From assembly GCA_027186245.1 (NCBI GenBank), contig CP114496.1, positions 1,495,501 to 1,559,500 on the forward strand: 64,000 nucleotides of DNA, given 5' to 3'. Of this stretch, positions 35,832 to 47,640 are shown piece after piece (position 1 is the first letter of the stretch; every line of letters starts with the position of its first letter). The translations under genes and the position numbers were made by a program. This DNA is from Coriaria nepalensis (lineage: Eukaryota > Streptophyta > Magnoliopsida > Cucurbitales > Coriariaceae). Under the pieces are notes generated by a model that saw only the letters and a program-made list of their open reading frames with translations, made no database searches and was not told the DNA's origin.

Positions 35832-38800
35832 CTATGAAACCTCCTTCCAGAATCGAACCGATCTGTCAGTCCCACAGGAAACAAAAGCTCCCTCTGTTGG
35901 TGAATGCTCGAGCCAACGTGGGGAACCGTTATGGTTAGAAGGCCACTTTGCCACTTTTTCTGCAGTATGAGCATCCCAAATAACAATCTGCAAGCAATCG
36001 AGATATAAACCAATTACAGAGATTAATCATTACATGCATCTAATGTATGCATTTTGCATAGCCATTTACGGCTGGCCTTAATAGTTTGGAGTGAGGCAAA
36101 AAATTGTGGAATCATATTTATTGTTGAAAAAATAAAATAAAATACTCGAGAGAAAATGAAATCGTTGAACAAACCTCATTGCTTGACTCGTCCATGGAGA
36201 GTACAAATTCTTCGGTATTGTTAAAAACAGCCTGCAAAAGAAAATAAACTTATTTGAAGTTGGGTGAGCTTTTGATATTCCCATTTCGGCCCTATTGATT
36301 CCAATCCGGGCATACTGCATCTAATTCAAATACACATTCTTAGATTCTAGTCGATCTAATTTTCATTTGTCAGACTAGGGTTGTGCAAAAAAAAAACCGT
36401 ACTGATCGGAATCGACCGAAACCAATACTTCTCGGTCAGTATTATCACTACAAATTATATTTTGGTCGGTATCCCGACGACATTTATACACACCGATCAG
36501 TGTCACGAATTTTGGTCAGTATCAGTTGGTTACCCAAAAAATCGGTTTTCTTATTTTTATTATTATTTTGATTATGATACTATTAAGTTAAGTTGCCGGA
36601 GTCGGCGGCAAAAGCGGTTACAGTCAGTATTTGTTCGGTTTTCACCGATACCAACTTTTGCATAACTCTAGTTTTGATTATGTATTCAGGTAAAGTGATT
36701 TTTTTAGTCGTTCTAATACTGAATTTGTCTTCGAATATGATATTATTATTATATGAAGGTAATAACTCTGCAAAATAAAGTAAGAATTACATATATCATA
36801 ATATATGCTCATAAATCTTAATCTATATAAAATAAAGTAAAAATATAAAAGTCAATAACAATTAAAATGAATGAGACTAAACCAACAATAGAAGTGAAGA
36901 AAAAAAAAAGTCCATTTCGGTGGTTATCAACGAACAATACCGACCAGAATTGACCCATCCAAAATTGGTGCAGTTCCGATTGGTGGTCATGATCAAACCG
37001 GTTGGTTACCGAGGTCGGTGGCAAAAGCAGTTATGGTCGGTATCAGTGCGGTTTTCACCGATACCGACTTTTGCACAACCCTATGTCAAATTATAAGAAC
37101 AGTGCATGAGTCATAGTGTCATACTCATACAAGAAATTCTCATTTTTAAGCTGACAGTGATGAGAAATTTTTGTGTGGGATGTGTTTATGGTGAACCAAT
37201 CCATCCCAACTACACAAACTTTTCACACCGTCACATCAAACTTGTGTGGTTGAGATGGATCGGTCCACCGTAGACACGGTCCACACAAGAATTTCTCGAG
37301 GGTGAAAGGTAAGATAACAGTAAATTTCATCATAAAAGCAGTAACTAAGGATGGAAATATTATAATTGGATATACCATCTACTGCCAAGCCTGAAAGATT
37401 AACATGTCCCACAGACAATAAAATCTGAACTACACAAGTTTTATCACACGACTGTTAACCTAGTTTTTAGTTTTTATCATGATCTTTCTAGTCTACAAAT
37501 TATATATATTTTTAGGGTAATATGAGTTTAGAACTAGTCCTAGGATGTCATAATATTTTTATCACACAACTGTTAACCTAGTTGAAAATGCATTTATCAA
37601 ATGAAAATGTCATTTTCATTGCTGACACGAAATCTCATCTATGGTTGAAATGTTGAATAACAAATAAATCGGGTCTGCTAGATATAAAAAGTGCAACATT
37701 AGAAGCTAGGTAAAATATGAAATGAAAAAAGGCTTTTAAAAAAAAAGGAAAAAAGAAAAACAAAACAGCTTCATGTAACGAACCTGAGATCGTAACTGGG
37801 TATGCGAGGCTCCAAGATATTCCCTGACCAATCTCCCCGTGCCAACTTCCCAAAGCTTAACAGTGGAATCCTTCCCACAAGATAGAACAAATCTGAAATA
37901 TCGAAATCCCATCATATTTCAAAACTAGAGGAAACAAAAAAAAAAAAAGAGGCATAAACTGCAAATAAAGTTTCCATAGACTATGAACATCACTTCAATT
38001 TGTAGCTACTTATGCAATGAAAATTGACTTTCACAAGTGATTTAAATTACCTATGATACTAATCAAGAAAACATGCAGAATTTCATCTAATCACCAAAAT
38101 TTCATTTAGAAATGTCATGGGGCTGAATGGTACTTACATAAACTATTACACTAGGATACTTATTTCTTAATTCTTTTTCCATTTGTTAGAAGAAATAATA
38201 ATCAATCCGAAGAATACCGTTGATCTTTCGTAAAATTTGCACTAGTGACCTCTGATGCTCCATGCCCACCAACTATGGATCGAACACAATTAGCACTTAC
38301 TCCATCCCATAAACGAACCACACCATCTTTAGAAGCTGTAATGTACATCCCACCTGTAGCTGAATATCGGACCTGAATGACCAAAATAGGTATTGGTTTA
38401 TTTCTATAAGGGCACATATAATCGAGTGTGAATATGGGTCTTAAATGGATAAACAGACGAGGGTGGTGATGCCTGATTTATTGCTCCGTTAACACCCATC
38501 TCTGGGACATTTGAAGATAGAAAACATTGAAACGTGTTGACATCGTACAAATGTGCAATGGGATGATCGGTTCCTGCAATTTGCAAAATCATTTATGAGC
38601 AACCATTTCATATTCTTGAATTTAAAAAGGTTATAGATGATTCAGAAATCATCAGAGCCAGATTTTGAACTGGAGTATGGATCCATATTTCAGTAAGATT
38701 GTAAGTTTAATAAGAATTGCATAGGAATAAACGTTTGAGACAAAATGGACCAAACTGGAGTTCTAAACTCAAAATTAAATGACTCTGAACGTTGAAAGGA

Positions 38801-41640
38801 TAGATGGTGACGCTTAGGACAGAACAAATATTCTGTTTGCAACGAGAAACCCCATTAGGTTGCTTTCAGCAGCACTGCCGACCAATAGTGATGGTTTCAG
38901 TTATGGAGACAAGGATTTAAACTATAGAGGTAGAGGGTAAAACGCCTATCAATGGTGCACATAAAAATTCCCCTATGCTTTGTAGTATCATTTTCCAAGA
39001 AAAAAGTTTTACACATAGTAAAAAGGGATATATTACCAGCTAGAACATAATCCCCAGAAGGATGAAAAGATACAGAGCGCACATTGTGAGTATCCTGCAT
39101 GAATGGATACCAAAGATATGAAAAACGAAAAGAAAGACACAAGTATAAAATCCTCAGCTACAGTTAAAAACTGCAGTTGATGATGGGGTAGTAGAGAAAT
39201 AACCTGGATTACTCGGAATGCCTTTTTTGCAGTTGTTTTGGATAAATCAAAGAACCTGAAAAGATCCAAAAAGGTTTAGTGGTAAGAACTCCACATTTAT
39301 CCTAATTTATATTCCAATGAGGTTGGTAACATTAGGAGCCGAGACAGAGATGCGACCCCCAAGATTTTATTCTTTATTTTGAAGTATTCATTGATTAATA
39401 TGTATGACAAATAAATGTAAGGTGTGGAGTAATATACTTGAGAACTCAACCTCAAGCATGATAAAGCCAGAAGTACTCATACTTTATTGTGTGATCTTTT
39501 GCCCCAGATATAAGTACAGCACTTTGTGGGTGAAAATCAATATCATTTATTGGCTGCAATCATTTCAGGTAACATTAGATATCATAGGCAATGGTCGTGA
39601 GAAATTCTCTAAATATTAGACTAATGACCAGGGAAAATCGTTGATAGCACAAGTTCAGACAAGTTGATCTGAGAAAGCTTAAAACAAGTACTTGCATCTT
39701 CTTGAATCAGAAGTCTTAACCCAAAGGACTTTGTTAGACACATGAAACTATACAAATTAACAGTAAGTAGTCTAAACAAAAATAATAATAATAATAATAA
39801 TAAAATACTACTTTTCAATAAGCCTTCTTGACCCAGAAGAATTGATTACAGCCATGTCAAAAAAATCGAAGAAATTATTAGTAAGAAAAACTTACTTGAA
39901 TATGATCATAAAATGTCCTTATAACAGGACGAACAGGAGCATCTTTGGTATCTGGAAGCAGCATTTGCTTGACTTTTGCCACCTGATAGAGAAAACAGTT
40001 GCTGTTAGTAGAGCCCAAGTAATATAAAACTGTTCAATAAAGAAAAAGCCACCTCGAAGAGCTTTATTGATGTGTCAGCACTTCCAGTCGCGACAAATTT
40101 CCCATCAGGACTAAATCGTGCACATCTGACAATATTCTAGAGAGTTAAACCCATCAGTCTAGACACAGTGTCTATTGAGTAGATATAAAAACAAGCTCAG
40201 TGTGAGAAGTATCACTACTTAAGAACTTAACTCTTTTCATGTTTCTTTACCTTGTGCTCTGAAAGATGACGTGTCTCGTGCTTTGCGATACTCCTTGATG
40301 ACCCTTTTACATCCTGCACGGCACTGTTTTTCAAAAAGGTAGGTGATATATGGCTGCAGAGTATTTTAGGCATTCACAAATTGATATTCACGCATAGTTA
40401 TATTGGCACAAAATTTATGTTCCTCACTCAAGATTCTCTAATTAAGGAACACTTAATAAATAAACAAAATAAAAGCACCTAAATATTGGGTAAGTAGAGC
40501 GATTGGAGCTATATTTAAGAACTTTCCCATTTATGGTATGATATTAACAAGATTTAGTTTACAAGCGAAATGTTAATACCTGAAGTCAACAGCAGAAGCA
40601 CGAGGGACTGTGATTGGCCGATAACCAGAATCATACAGTGCAGATGCAGAAATCCCTCTAGAAATCTCATCCTTTTCTACTGCAAGACCCTGTTATTGCC
40701 TTAGAACAAAAGCTTACCCCTCCTATATATTCCTGGGCATATAATAACAGAAGGTGATACAAAAAAATGAAGAAAAAATAAATATATTGCAAACCTTAGC
40801 AACCAGCTCGAGTAGCTTATTGGGTGGGGCATCAACATTCAATGATGTCACTGTAGCCAAAGCAACTGCACTTGCAGCCTATATGGTAGAGGATTCATAT
40901 TTATGGACAATGAGTAAGAAAGAGCTTTGTAAAAGTAATAAGGCATGATATTGATATTTAGTGCAGGAGAAAGTTGCAAAAAGTGACATTACAGTAAATG
41001 CATTTTTTATTAGTAGGATCAAAAAGAAAATCATTTATGCTACGGCCAGCTGCAAATTTTGGATTGACTGAGGTGAGTTCAAAAGAAAAAAATTGAAGAC
41101 TAGTATGTTTTAATCAACAATGTAAACTCCAGTTTGGGCCTTAGAATTCAGTTTAGGGAAAAAAATTCCATTTCAGACGTTGATTCAAATGCAAACTTCA
41201 GGTTTACCTCACAAAACCAACTGAAATACAGTTACATAAACCTTATTTTACACGTTCAATTTTCAAAAACTGAGCCAAATTCACAATAACAGGTATAATT
41301 CATTCTCCTTCTTACTGTTACGCATCCGAATGTGAACTTCATACTCGTTTAGCAAAACATATTTTTTGTCTACATCGAGCATAAACAGGAGATAGCTACA
41401 GGCATAGGAAAGTCACTACTTTCCCGTTAAGTTGCAGCATTTATCAGGAACCAAACAGGAGATATGAAAAGAGAAAGGAAGACGATGATTGAGGTAAATG
41501 GAAGTATAAAAGAGAGAGAAGCTTACTTGAGGGAGGTTATGGCCGCGAAGATGAGCAACGATGAGGGTATTAACCTCCCTGAAGAGCTTCCCATCGTGAA
41601 GAATCTGCTCCAAGCTGTTCCCCATTTCTTGCTGAGACAT
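35832..41640 (-). CDS. CSTF50: Cleavage stimulation factor 50-kDa subunit (CstF-50), WD40 protein
   Basis: Fourteen exons join in frame: 41640-41527, 40878-40795, 40689-40580, 40353-40251, 40136-40053, 39982-39896, 39553-39483, 39255-39204, 39094-39037, 38573-38473, 38372-38218, 37892-37784, 36231-36175 and 35987-35832. They give 446 residues, near the usual plant length. The start is the ATG at 41640. The N-terminus (LEQILHDGKLFREVNTLIVAH) is the dimerisation region. WD40 repeats run from about residue 130 to the end (NIVRCARFSPDGKFVATGS, GAKDHTIKFFDLS, SFHPSGDYVLAG, YITASKDGVVRLWDG, LSCGKDSTVKLWEVG, FVSCGTDRSVRFWKE). CstF-50 is part of the nuclear complex that binds downstream elements of pre-mRNA and stimulates 3'-end cleavage. 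Exon 10 ends at a GC donor in this model, or six codons later at a GT; see findings. Intron 12 holds a hAT-like element. Confidence 0.95.
36376..37083. mobile_element. hAT-like non-autonomous element in CstF-50 intron 12
   Basis: The ends are perfect 15-bp inverted repeats (TAGGGTTGTGCAAAA at 36376-36390 and its complement at 37069-37083). The flanks TGTCAGAC (36368-36375) and TGTCAAAT (37084-37091) agree at 6 of 8 positions, consistent with an old 8-bp target duplication. Subterminal regions are rich in GGTCGGTAT and CGGTTTTCACCGATACC words. The right end is duplicated inside the element: 36580-36670 resembles 36996-37083, ending in TTTTGCATAACTCTA. No transposase is encoded. Confidence 0.82.
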
Positions 41641-41699
41641 CAAAACCCTACTCCGACGACTTCTTCACCCAATTCCCTTTAATCACGGATTCCATATTC

Positions 41700-42229
41700 A
41701 GACTCTTTCGGGCAAATTAGCCCCGAAAATTTTAGAAAGTTTTTAGGCCAACAAAAATTGAAATAAATGAAGTTCTCATCGATTTAGTAAAACGTTAATT
41801 TTTTATTATTAAAAAATAAAATAAGATGAATTTTTAAATATTAAAAATAAATTTAAAAAATATGATAATAAATATAAATATGAAAACTAGTCGAACATCT
41901 ATATATTTTCAATTTTTAGTATTAAATAATAAATGTGAAAGTTAATGTTATTCGATATCATTTCAAGTTTTCTAAAAAAAATATTATTTTATTTATTATA
42001 AAATATATATATAAATAATAATATGAAATTATTTTTATTTTTTTTAAATGAATATATATATATATTTTAATAATTTAAAACCGTAAATAATTATCTCACT
42101 TATTTAAAGGGGAACCGGACTTTATAATATATTTTGTGAAATATTCATATTTTATAAATAGAACCCACCAAATAATTACTCGATAACTAACTCCTACCAT
42201 AACTACCGTATAACTATTCAATAAATTAT
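41700..42229. other. CstF-50 upstream region and AT-rich spacer
   Basis: The promoter of the minus-strand CstF-50 gene should lie just above 41640. No TATA box stands out, as is common for housekeeping genes. Beyond 41760 the sequence is very AT-rich, with no feature. Confidence 0.45.
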
Positions 42230-42735
42230 TTAGTAAGATAATCATCTAAAAACCTATATGATAAAATAGACTTCAATATACTTAGTATTTTGATGATAAA
42301 TGTGTGAGGATGATTTTTGCATCGATACCTCAGAGTAAACCTTTCATTGCATGAGAAACAAAGACCTTTCTCCTGCCTCTGTTGCATCTCCTCCCATGAC
42401 AATCGAACCCGAACTCGAAACATGTGCTTGCTGCCCTGAATTGGTTTTTGTCCTTGTATTCAATCGAAGTTGCTCATTTTTGCCACGAGTTATGTCCCAA
42501 CCATTAACCCGATTGACCACCCTCCTAAATTCTTGAAAAAAACCCCGTAAAGAACCTTCGTGTTTGATATGTGACAGAGCTTCATTGTTATCTGTATGGT
42601 CCATCGGTCCAAATCTCGATTCAACAACTCCTGCTCGAAATCATGTCACTTTATTTCCATGCATTCATATGCTTGTAAACCTTCTTGATATAAAGCCACC
42701 ACTGGTTGACCTCATGTAAGCTACAAACAAAATTT
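42230..42735 (-). mobile_element. Ty3/gypsy gag fragment
   Basis: The minus strand reads a gag capsid part (SRFGPMDHTDNNEALSHIKH, then GSLRGFFQEFRRVVNRVNGW) around 42640-42500. After a frameshift it reads the nucleocapsid linker and CCHC start (RLSWEEMQQRQEKGLCFSCN) around 42405-42340. The same motifs (EEMQKRQEKGLCFSC-type) are typical of chromovirus gag proteins. A weaker NQWWLYIKK match extends it to about 42720. No pol or LTR is attached. Confidence 0.85.
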
Positions 42736-45025
42736 TTTCGTAGCAGAAAATCTTCTGAAATGAGAAAAATGGTTCCTGAGGACTTACCCATGATGATGGC
42801 GACATACAATCCAAATAACTACTTGATAACTCCTACAATAACACTACCACATAAAATATATAATAAACTACTTGGTACGATAACTATATAATATGCTATA
42901 TGATAAAGATAAAATAAAGACTTGAAATAATAGTAATTTGCTTCGTAACAGTTTGGAATCATAAGTTCAAATATTTGTTTATTTAAAGTATTGTAACAGT
43001 TTTGAATCATGAAATATGGATTCCACTTTTTTGTGATTTTCGTGTTTTGACCACTCAATAACCGGAATTTTAATTACATAAACAACATTGTTCATGTTTT
43101 TCATATTTCACCCTTTTCTTTCAAGTTCTTCCATTCTTCTCGATAAAGATCTGTGACCACAACTTAGCATCCACTCTCCCCCTTCCTATCACCTATGGTT
43201 CTTCCATTTTACTCAATTCCTTCTACACTTTCGTTTCGTCCATCGGTTCACTATTTCCACTACCCATCTCAAGTTCTTCAATGATCCCAGATCTAAATCG
43301 AGTATTTCCATTCTATGCGGAACAAAGGCAGTAACTCTGGTAGTGTTGATAGGAAAGTGAGTGCTGCAAAATCACCGTCTTTCTATCCTCAGAAAAAATA
43401 TAGAGCGTGAGCATATCAAAAATAAAAATACTTTAAAAAGGAAAAAATAATAAAGTGCGATAAAATAAATAATGATCAAATTAAAGTGCGATAATTAAAG
43501 TGTAGATAAAATTAAAGATATAAAATTTAAGTGTGATAAATTAAAGATAATCTAAAATAAATTATCTTAAAATAAAAACAAAATATCATTATAAAAATTG
43601 ATGTGACTTGAAAATAAATAGCGAAAATGAAATAAAATGCTTAAAAAGTTACATTAATCATGGATACTAAATTTACTGAGCAATGAATTTAAAGTGAACA
43701 TCAAGGATGCTTGGTGAAAAATGCAAGTGTGAAGCCTACGGAGCGATGAAAATAATTGATTGAATGATTGCTTTTAAGGTTTTGGGTCGAGAGAGGGTAA
43801 TGATGAACCGGTGTTTGGTTGTTTTGTAGTTGTTGTTCTAGTATAATATATAATAAATAGTAAGTTTAATAATTTGTAAACCTAGTAAATAGAAGAAGAA
43901 AAAATAGTAATGCATGAAAACAATAGTAGGAAAAATAGAATACAATAATAATAAAAAATTGTAATTAAGAAAACATAATCTATAATAATAAATTACAGCA
44001 ATCAAAAAATTATAACATTAGAAAAAACAATAATCAAGAAAATAGAATAATAAATATGATATGTAAAACTAAATTACAGAACAATATATATAAATGGAAT
44101 ATTAAACGGAATATTAAAAAACATAAAATAATAATATGTAAATATAAATAAAAGTGAGAATGATATAAAACAAAATGAAATTAAAAAGAATATGGATTCG
44201 CAAACTAAATTGATGAAAAAGGAATTTCGAAGCCTGTGAGATTCTATAGTGTCCTTAAAGCAAATTCAGCATGTTTGTCGTCTGTCTCTCATAATACAAC
44301 AAAATGAAAAATACTCGGTTAGAATATCAAATATTTTCGACAAACTCTCAAGCTACCGAACATTATCACTCTGAAGCTTAGAATTCTAAAAAGGAAATTG
44401 TTTTTGAATGAATTTTTCAAAAAGGGAGGAGGCCAATATATACGCTTCATGTGTAAGAAACCGATCGGACATATTAATATACATTAATCCGTCGATTTTC
44501 TAAAATTAATTAATCACATTAATACATATTAATATATATTAATTTACTAAATTAATTTTTAAAAAACCAAAAATTCAATTTTCTATTCGATTCAAAATTT
44601 TCTATTAACTAAACCATTGGGGATAAATAAATACTAGTTTCCCCATCATAAATGGACCTAACTTAATCTATTTATCATATTTATTTTACCTCTTGAGAAA
44701 AGTAACAATGAGAAGTGTTCTTTGATACTTCGTACATTCTAGGAGGATACAAAAAATCCAACTGTTCTACGGAGGTACTACGCATATTGTTATAATAACA
44801 TCATGTTTCTGATATAAATACGCTGTATGTGTACTCGCATGAGTCATGAGTCATCTCTATACTTGGACCAAAAAATGAAAAACTCTCTACGCGTGTACTT
44901 TCACATACAGAATTCAGCATCAAACCTTAATAAAAAGATGATAAAAGAAAACATATAAGGCAACATTAGAACCAATAGATTAATAGTATCAGCTTAATTG
45001 ACTAGAAAAATAATATCTCAAAGGA
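42736..45025. other. AT-rich spacer
   Basis: No gene was recognised. The stretch 43430-44400 is strongly A-rich, with many TAAA and GATAAAATTAAAG-like words. Positions 43060-43400 are less AT-rich and could be decayed retroelement sequence linked to the gag fragment, but no frame is readable. Confidence 0.4.
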
Positions 45026-46625
45026 TTATTCCTCTTCCTCTTGCTCTTCTTCTTCCTCGTCGTCTTCCCTTCCCCGGTCTTCTCCTTCATCTTCATCTGC
45101 GCCATCCTTGCTCTCCTTCTCGTTCCCATCGTCATCTTCCTCATCATCAGAGTTGTATGATTCCATGTAAGCTCTAACAACTCGCCGGTACTTTTCAGGA
45201 TGGTCCCACATCGTAGGAGTGTTAAGGATTGCTTTTTCCAAAAAATAGGGATCCTCTTCCACCTCCTGTTCGGTCCACTTCTGGTAATACCTTCCCCATT
45301 CCTCCATGGCTCGTTGCAAACGAATACTCTTGCTTCCTCCAAACAGATACTTCAGGTAATCCTTACCTAGCCGAGTTATCTCTTCACCATTGATGATGTA
45401 AATATACTGCCCCAAAAAATAAAAAACCCATCACATTCAATTGGAACGTGTGTTATGATTAATCTTATGGTTAATTGTACAACCCAAAAGGATTGGATTT
45501 ATTGATTTTAATGATTCCTTAAGATTCCTTCTCATTATGAACTTGTACAAGGAGAGAATAGTTACCAGAATAATAAAGCCAACGGTTGCTAAGATCACTT
45601 GCAAAGTTTCATCCAGGACTCCAGAAAAACCCTCATCTTCAGGCCCACCAGAACCATTGCTCCCACCACCACCACCACCACCACTTGGAGGCTTTTTTCC
45701 ACTGCCACCATTATAGAATTCTTTCTTTTCAATCTGCTGCCGCAGTACATCTTCTATTGATTGTCCCCCCTTCTTGACATTTCCAATAAATTTCTCTAAG
45801 GCCTTCCATGGAGAGCCCTAAGTATGAGTAGAAAAGTATTGAAAATGTAAAACGTAACCAAAATCCTCCACCAATTTCAAGAAGATTCATTTCACTCCCA
45901 TCTCAAATTGCATCATAGGTATCCAGCTATCTTATGTTGGATAAAAGATTAACATTGTGTTCGTTATTCATTTAACCATAACCAAACAATAGGATTGTGT
46001 TAAGGGACAATAGTTCCATACATGATAAAAGGATTAATACAAGGAAAGTCTTAGTGTATAGAAATTGGTAAAGAAAAGACAGTCTTTAACCCCTTCTGTT
46101 GAATGGATGAATGAAATTCTGGAACGAAAGCAAAGATGAAGGTGCTTAAATCAATTACATGCATAGTTAGTCTTCTATTTAGTAAAACCACACCCTGTTT
46201 TTTTCCGAAACTGTAGTAGTAGTAGGAGAATAAAATGGGCCCAAAAAACTAACTGATTAATCATCTTGCAATGGAAATCTCAAAGGGGATAAAATCTCAG
46301 TATGGAAACAAGTTCGATTCTCACTTACCTGATCACCACTTTCTGACTCCATTTTGCCACCAAGTAAGCAAACAGGCACTGGCACTTTCTGGTGCTCTGT
46401 TTCAACAGGTTTACGTTGTGTGCACTTCAACTCAGGCAAGCCTTGAAGGCGTAGAGATGCATTCACACTTAGCTTCAAGGAAGACAACGAAGAAGAAGGT
46501 GGAGGGCGATCATGAATTTGACAGAAGCAAACTTTTGAAGGTGGGATATTGGACTGCAATTTTGATACACTTCTGATATAAACACTGGGCCGAGAAGGAG
46601 TGATGTTAATTCGAGTAGCGCTCAT
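45026..46625 (-). CDS. Predicted plastid-targeted membrane protein with Gly-rich and acidic regions
   Basis: Three exons with GT-AG introns (46625-46329, 45817-45566, 45406-45026) give 309 residues. I do not recognise a named family, although the architecture looks conserved in plants. Residues 1-60 are rich in Ser, Arg, Pro and poor in acid, fitting a chloroplast transit peptide. A conserved-looking block GSPWKALEKFIGNVKKGGQS starts exon 2. Residues 145-151 are a Gly7 run, and about 171-189 is one hydrophobic segment (VILATVGFIILYIYI) crossing the exon 2/3 junction. A charged domain follows (LGKDYLKYLFGGSKSIRLQR), and the last 40 residues are almost all Asp and Glu. The start is the first in-frame ATG, with a stop-rich, GA-rich leader upstream. 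Function unknown; an inner-envelope or thylakoid location is inference. Confidence 0.88.
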
Positions 46626-47640
46626 CTTTTTTGCTGAAAGAAAGTGCTCAATTTGCTTCCCAAATCATACGTTAATCTTCATCCCTGATATAGTTAGAAT
46701 CGTTTTGGTTTAAAATCATGGTTCTAAATCTAAAAACAAAATTTAATTACGCTCCGCATTTCATAGCCGAAACAGAAAATGACTGTATCTATGATTATTG
46801 AAGGACTGAACGAGAGAGAACAACTCACTTGAGAAGCGGAGATGGAGTGTGCTCGAGAATTTTACAACAAAAAAAAAAACCAGTTCGACGGCGAGGGAGT
46901 AACCGGCTGGATCCCCGCCTGTTATAGAAAGAGAGAAGAGGAAGAAGAAGATTCTAGGGTTTGTAATTGATGTACGTTTTACTGATGATGATCGTCATCT
47001 TCCGTTTTCAGTTACCTGTCTTGACATGAACCGACGTCGTCGGCATATGGGCCACCGGCAGGAATGGATTTCGCTCCTTCTCTTGTGAGTTCGGCCCGTT
47101 AAGAAAAAGCAGGCTTAGAGTAGAGTCGAAAACTCTGAACAGCTGTGGGTGCGATTCTTGATATGAATTAGAATAAAAATAAGTGTAAAAAGAGTAATTA
47201 ATTCTTTATTTTTAAAATTTAAGAAATTATAAATGATTTTCTATTTCGAATAGAAACGAATTAAATAAATAGAATTGCCTCCTCAATCCATAAGGGTAAT
47301 GAAATTAGGCACGGTCTCCAAAACTCATAAGAATAAACCATAATCTCTTATAACTCAATAGTCTCCGATGTAGACTTATTTTATAAAGTAATTAGATAAT
47401 ATCTAAAAATATAGTATATTAATTGAAATTAAGTTAAATTTAAAGAATTTTAATAATTAATTAAATATGAATGCTCTAAACTTCCTCCCTATTAATTAAT
47501 TTTAAAGATAAATTAAGATTACCCTTAAATATTTATAATGAATAACACTATAAATTTTTCTAACTATAATGAAACATATTACTTTAAAATTCTAATTATA
47601 ATGAAACCTTATAATTTTGTATAATAAAACATATATCATG
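46626..47640. other. 5' flank of the plastid-protein gene
   Basis: Positions 46800-47140 are less AT-rich, with AGAGAGAAGAG and AAGAAGAAG words, and probably hold leader and promoter of the minus-strand gene. No TATA box is clear. Sequence above 47200 is AT-rich spacer. Confidence 0.4.

Noticed and set aside
43060..43400. N-terminal gag or separate gene next to the gypsy gag fragment
   Set aside because: Composition differs from the flanks, but no frame gives recognisable protein sequence.
46271..46576. 101-residue plus-strand frame
   Set aside because: It is antisense to exon 1 of the plastid-protein gene.
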